NCBI RefSeq assembly: GCF_016714275.1
Contig: NZ_JADJNP010000001.1
Location: 1,178,001 to 1,242,000 of the forward strand
Direction of reading: 5' to 3'
Length of the DNA: 64,000 nt
Origin: Tessaracoccus sp.
Lineage (GTDB): Bacteria; Actinomycetota; Actinomycetes; Propionibacteriales; Propionibacteriaceae
The notes under the pieces are model-generated. The model searched no databases, was not told the DNA's origin, and was given only the letters and a program-made list of their open reading frames with translations. The position numbers and the translations under genes were made by a program. Shown here piece by piece: positions 62,008 through 64,000 of this stretch (its first letter is position 1; each line of letters opens with the position of its first letter).

Positions 62008-62787
62008 ATGTCAGTGACCTGGACCCCCGTGGCCGACCGCGTGTTCGTCGCGACGATGGAACCCCACCGCGTGAACGTCGGCCTTATCGTCGGCGACGAC
62101 GGCGCCATGCTCGTCGACACCGGCAACACCGAGACCCAAGGCGCAGAGCTCCGCGCGTCCGCCGAGGAGCTGGCCGGGGTGCGCGTCACGCACGTCGTGC
62201 TGACCCACGATCACCACGACCATGTCGGCGGACTCGCCGGCGTCCGCGCCGCGGGCGACGTGACCGTGATCGCGCACGAGAACCTGACCAGCGTCGAGGT
62301 GACGCGGTCGCTCGTCGTCGCCGTCTCGCTCGATCTCGGCTCCCAGCGCGTGGAGATCATCAACTTCGGCGCGGCTCACACCGACTCCGACGTCGTGATC
62401 TTCGTGCCCAGCACCTCCACGGTGTTCGTCGGCGACCTGCTCGAACAGGGCACCGACCCGCAGTTCGACGAGAAGACCGCGCTCGGCAACTGGGCGACCT
62501 TCCTCGACGGCATCCTCGGGGCAACCACCGCCTCGACGATCTTCGTTCCCGGCCACGGCACCACCGTCGACCGCGACTTCGCGTTCATCCAGCGCGCGGA
62601 ACTCTCGATGCTCTACAGCCAGGCAGAGATGCTGGTCGAGCAGGGCGTGCAACTAGACGACGCAGCCGCGGCGGCCGAATGGCCGTTCGGCGAAGAGGCC
62701 ATCGCGTCCGCGCTCCCCCTCGCCTACAAGGAGCTGGCGCTCAAGGGCATCACCCCCAAGCGCCAGCTCCCGATCTTCGGCGTCTAG
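62008..62787 (+). CDS. MBL-fold metallo-hydrolase
   Basis: 259 residues. Metallo-beta-lactamase fold with the metal motif THDHHDHVGG, a further His in FGAAHTDSDVVIF (with FVGDLLEQG) and FVPGHGTTVDRDF. It resembles glyoxalase-II/quorum-lactonase-like hydrolases; the substrate cannot be read from the sequence. Its stop abuts the araA stop with no bases between. Confidence 0.88.
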   Translation: MSVTWTPVADRVFVATMEPHRVNVGLIVGDDGAMLVDTGNTETQGAELRASAEELAGVRVTHVVLTHDHHDHVGGLAGVRAAGDVTVIAHENLTSVEVTRSLVVAVSLDLGSQRVEIINFGAAHTDSDVVIFVPSTSTVFVGDLLEQGTDPQFDEKTALGNWATFLDGILGATTASTIFVPGHGTTVDRDFAFIQRAELSMLYSQAEMLVEQGVQLDDAAAAAEWPFGEEAIASALPLAYKELALKGITPKRQLPIFGV

Positions 62788-64000
62788 CTACCTCAGGCCC
62801 TCCGTGAACTTCGCGACGACCGCGTTGTAGCGGAGCTCGTCGGCGAAGCGGCGGGTCGTGGTGTTCTCGTCGATGACGACGAGCTCGATGCCCGCCATGT
62901 CGGCGAAGTCCTCGAAGTAGTCGCGGGTAAGGGCCGTCGACATCGCCGTGTGGTGCGCGGCGCCGGCGGTGATCCAGCACTCTGCCGACGTCGACAGGTT
63001 CGGGCGTGGCTCCCAGACAGCGCGGGCGACGGGGAGGTTCGGCAGCGGCGCGTCCGGCTCCACGACATCGACGATATTGGCCGTCATGCGGAAGCGGTCG
63101 CGCAGGTCCGACAGCGCGACGACGATCGCCTGACCCGGATCGGTGTCGAACACCATGCGGACGGGGTCCTCGCGGTCGCCGATCCCCAGGGCGTGGATCT
63201 CGACCTTCGGCTTTACGGTTGTCAGCGAGGGGCAGATCTCGAGCATGTGCGCGCCGAGGATCTTCTGCTTGCCCGGGGTCAGCTCGTACGTGTAGTCCTC
63301 CATCAGCGACGCACCGCCGGGCAGGCCATAGCCCATCACCTTTGCGAGGCGGACGAGGACCGCGGTCTTCCAGTCGCCCTCCGCGCCGAAGCCGTAGCCG
63401 TCGGCCATCAGGCGCTGCACGGCGAGGCCAGGGAGCTGACGCAGCCCGCCGAGGTCCTCGAACGTGTCCGTGAAGGCCTTCGCGCCCACCTGCTCGAGGA
63501 AGGCGCGCATCGCGAGCTCTTCGCGCGCGGCGTAGCGCAGCGACTCGTGGCGGTCGCCGTCGGCGCGGAGCTCCGGCACGACGTCGTACAGCTCCTCGTA
63601 GATGGCGACGAGCGCGTCGACGGCCGACTCCTCGACCGCCTCGACCGCGGCGACCAGGTCGTTGACGCCCCAGGTGTTCACGCTGACGCCCAGCTTGTGT
63701 TCGGCCTCGGTCTTGTCGCCCTCGGTGACGGCGACATTGCGCATGTTGTCGCCGAAGCGGGTGAGCTTCAGCGCCCGGAGCTCGGTCCAGCCGGTCGCGG
63801 CGCGCGACCAGACGGCGATCTTGTGGCGCACGTCGTCATGCGTGGCGTGCCCAACGACGATCTTGCGCTGCCTGCCGAGGCGGCTGACGATGTAGCCGAA
63901 CTCGCGGTCGCCGTGCGCAGCCTGGTTCAGGTTCATGAAGTCCATGTCGATGGTGTCCCACGGCAGGGCCTCGTTGGCCTGCGTGTGCAGGTGCAGCAGC
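62788..64000 (-). CDS. araA: L-arabinose isomerase (5' end outside window)
   Basis: C-terminal 403 codons; about 100 N-terminal residues lie to the right of the window. Converts L-arabinose to L-ribulose. Conserved segments: [65 protein letters not shown] and [20 protein letters not shown]. The metal-binding Glu/His residues of the family fall in these blocks. Confidence 0.95.
   Translation of the reverse strand, partial: LLHLHTQANEALPWDTIDMDFMNLNQAAHGDREFGYIVSRLGRQRKIVVGHATHDDVRHKIAVWSRAATGWTELRALKLTRFGDNMRNVAVTEGDKTEAEHKLGVSVNTWGVNDLVAAVEAVEESAVDALVAIYEELYDVVPELRADGDRHESLRYAAREELAMRAFLEQVGAKAFTDTFEDLGGLRQLPGLAVQRLMADGYGFGAEGDWKTAVLVRLAKVMGYGLPGGASLMEDYTYELTPGKQKILGAHMLEICPSLTTVKPKVEIHALGIGDREDPVRMVFDTDPGQAIVVALSDLRDRFRMTANIVDVVEPDAPLPNLPVARAVWEPRPNLSTSAECWITAGAAHHTAMSTALTRDYFEDFADMAGIELVVIDENTTTRRFADELRYNAVVAKFTEGLR

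Overview
The window is high-GC, gene-dense DNA with many GTG starts, leaderless promoters, DnaJ next to HrcA, a DUF3516 Ski2-like helicase, DUF5709 and a Zur-controlled zinc operon. Together these point to an actinobacterium, most likely of the Propionibacteriaceae (Tessaracoccus/Arachnia-like; an inference from gene content). Most of it is housekeeping core. Three accessory segments stand out: an alpha-galactoside/sugar cluster (about 18.6-31.1 kb), a second sugar ABC operon (43.2-46.3 kb), and a palindrome-bounded segment with a nuclease-like gene and a very large secreted RCC1-repeat protein (51.5-57.7 kb).

Layout. 1-7 kb: two secreted/membrane proteins of unknown role, leuS behind a leucine attenuator, tRNA-Ile2(CAT) and a secreted M15 peptidase. 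7-9.4 kb: divergent trehalose genes otsB/otsA. 9.5-11.3 kb: a small membrane protein, a decayed lipoprotein gene, tRNA-Asn and a conserved unknown. 11.4-18.6 kb: a short sigma-70-type factor converging on dnaG, a FetB-like permease, dgt, gltA and dusB. 18.7-31.4 kb: alpha-galactosidase 1 (frameshifted), LacI regulator 1, a sugar ABC transporter (binding protein frameshifted, one permease split by a complete ISAs1-type insertion sequence), a Gfo/Idh/MocA dehydrogenase, LacI regulator 2 and an intact alpha-galactosidase 2. 31.4-34.6 kb: znuA-znuC-znuB-zur. 34.7-43.1 kb: recO, uppS, an ankyrin lipoprotein, a helicase, a phosphoesterase and leuA behind its own leucine leader peptide. 43.2-46.2 kb: a sugar ABC operon. 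46.3-51.5 kb: era, a CorC-type protein, ybeY, phoH, DUF5709 and a queuosine-precursor transporter. 51.5-57.7 kb: the palindrome-bounded segment. 57.7-64 kb: tgt, rsmE, dnaJ, hrcA with CIRCE, an MBL-fold hydrolase and the 3' part of araA.

How parts work together. leuS and leuA each have a short upstream ORF carrying CTG CTC CTT, so leucyl-tRNA charging probably controls both charging and synthesis of leucine. The alpha-galactoside genes share 16-bp LacI-type operators at three promoters, although the transporter they would feed is broken. A Zur box lies over the start of znuA and the repressor gene closes that operon. Eight starts have a TANNNT hexamer exactly 6 nt upstream, the signature of leaderless mRNAs.

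All calls were made by reading the sequence and translations. No database search or folding program was run.
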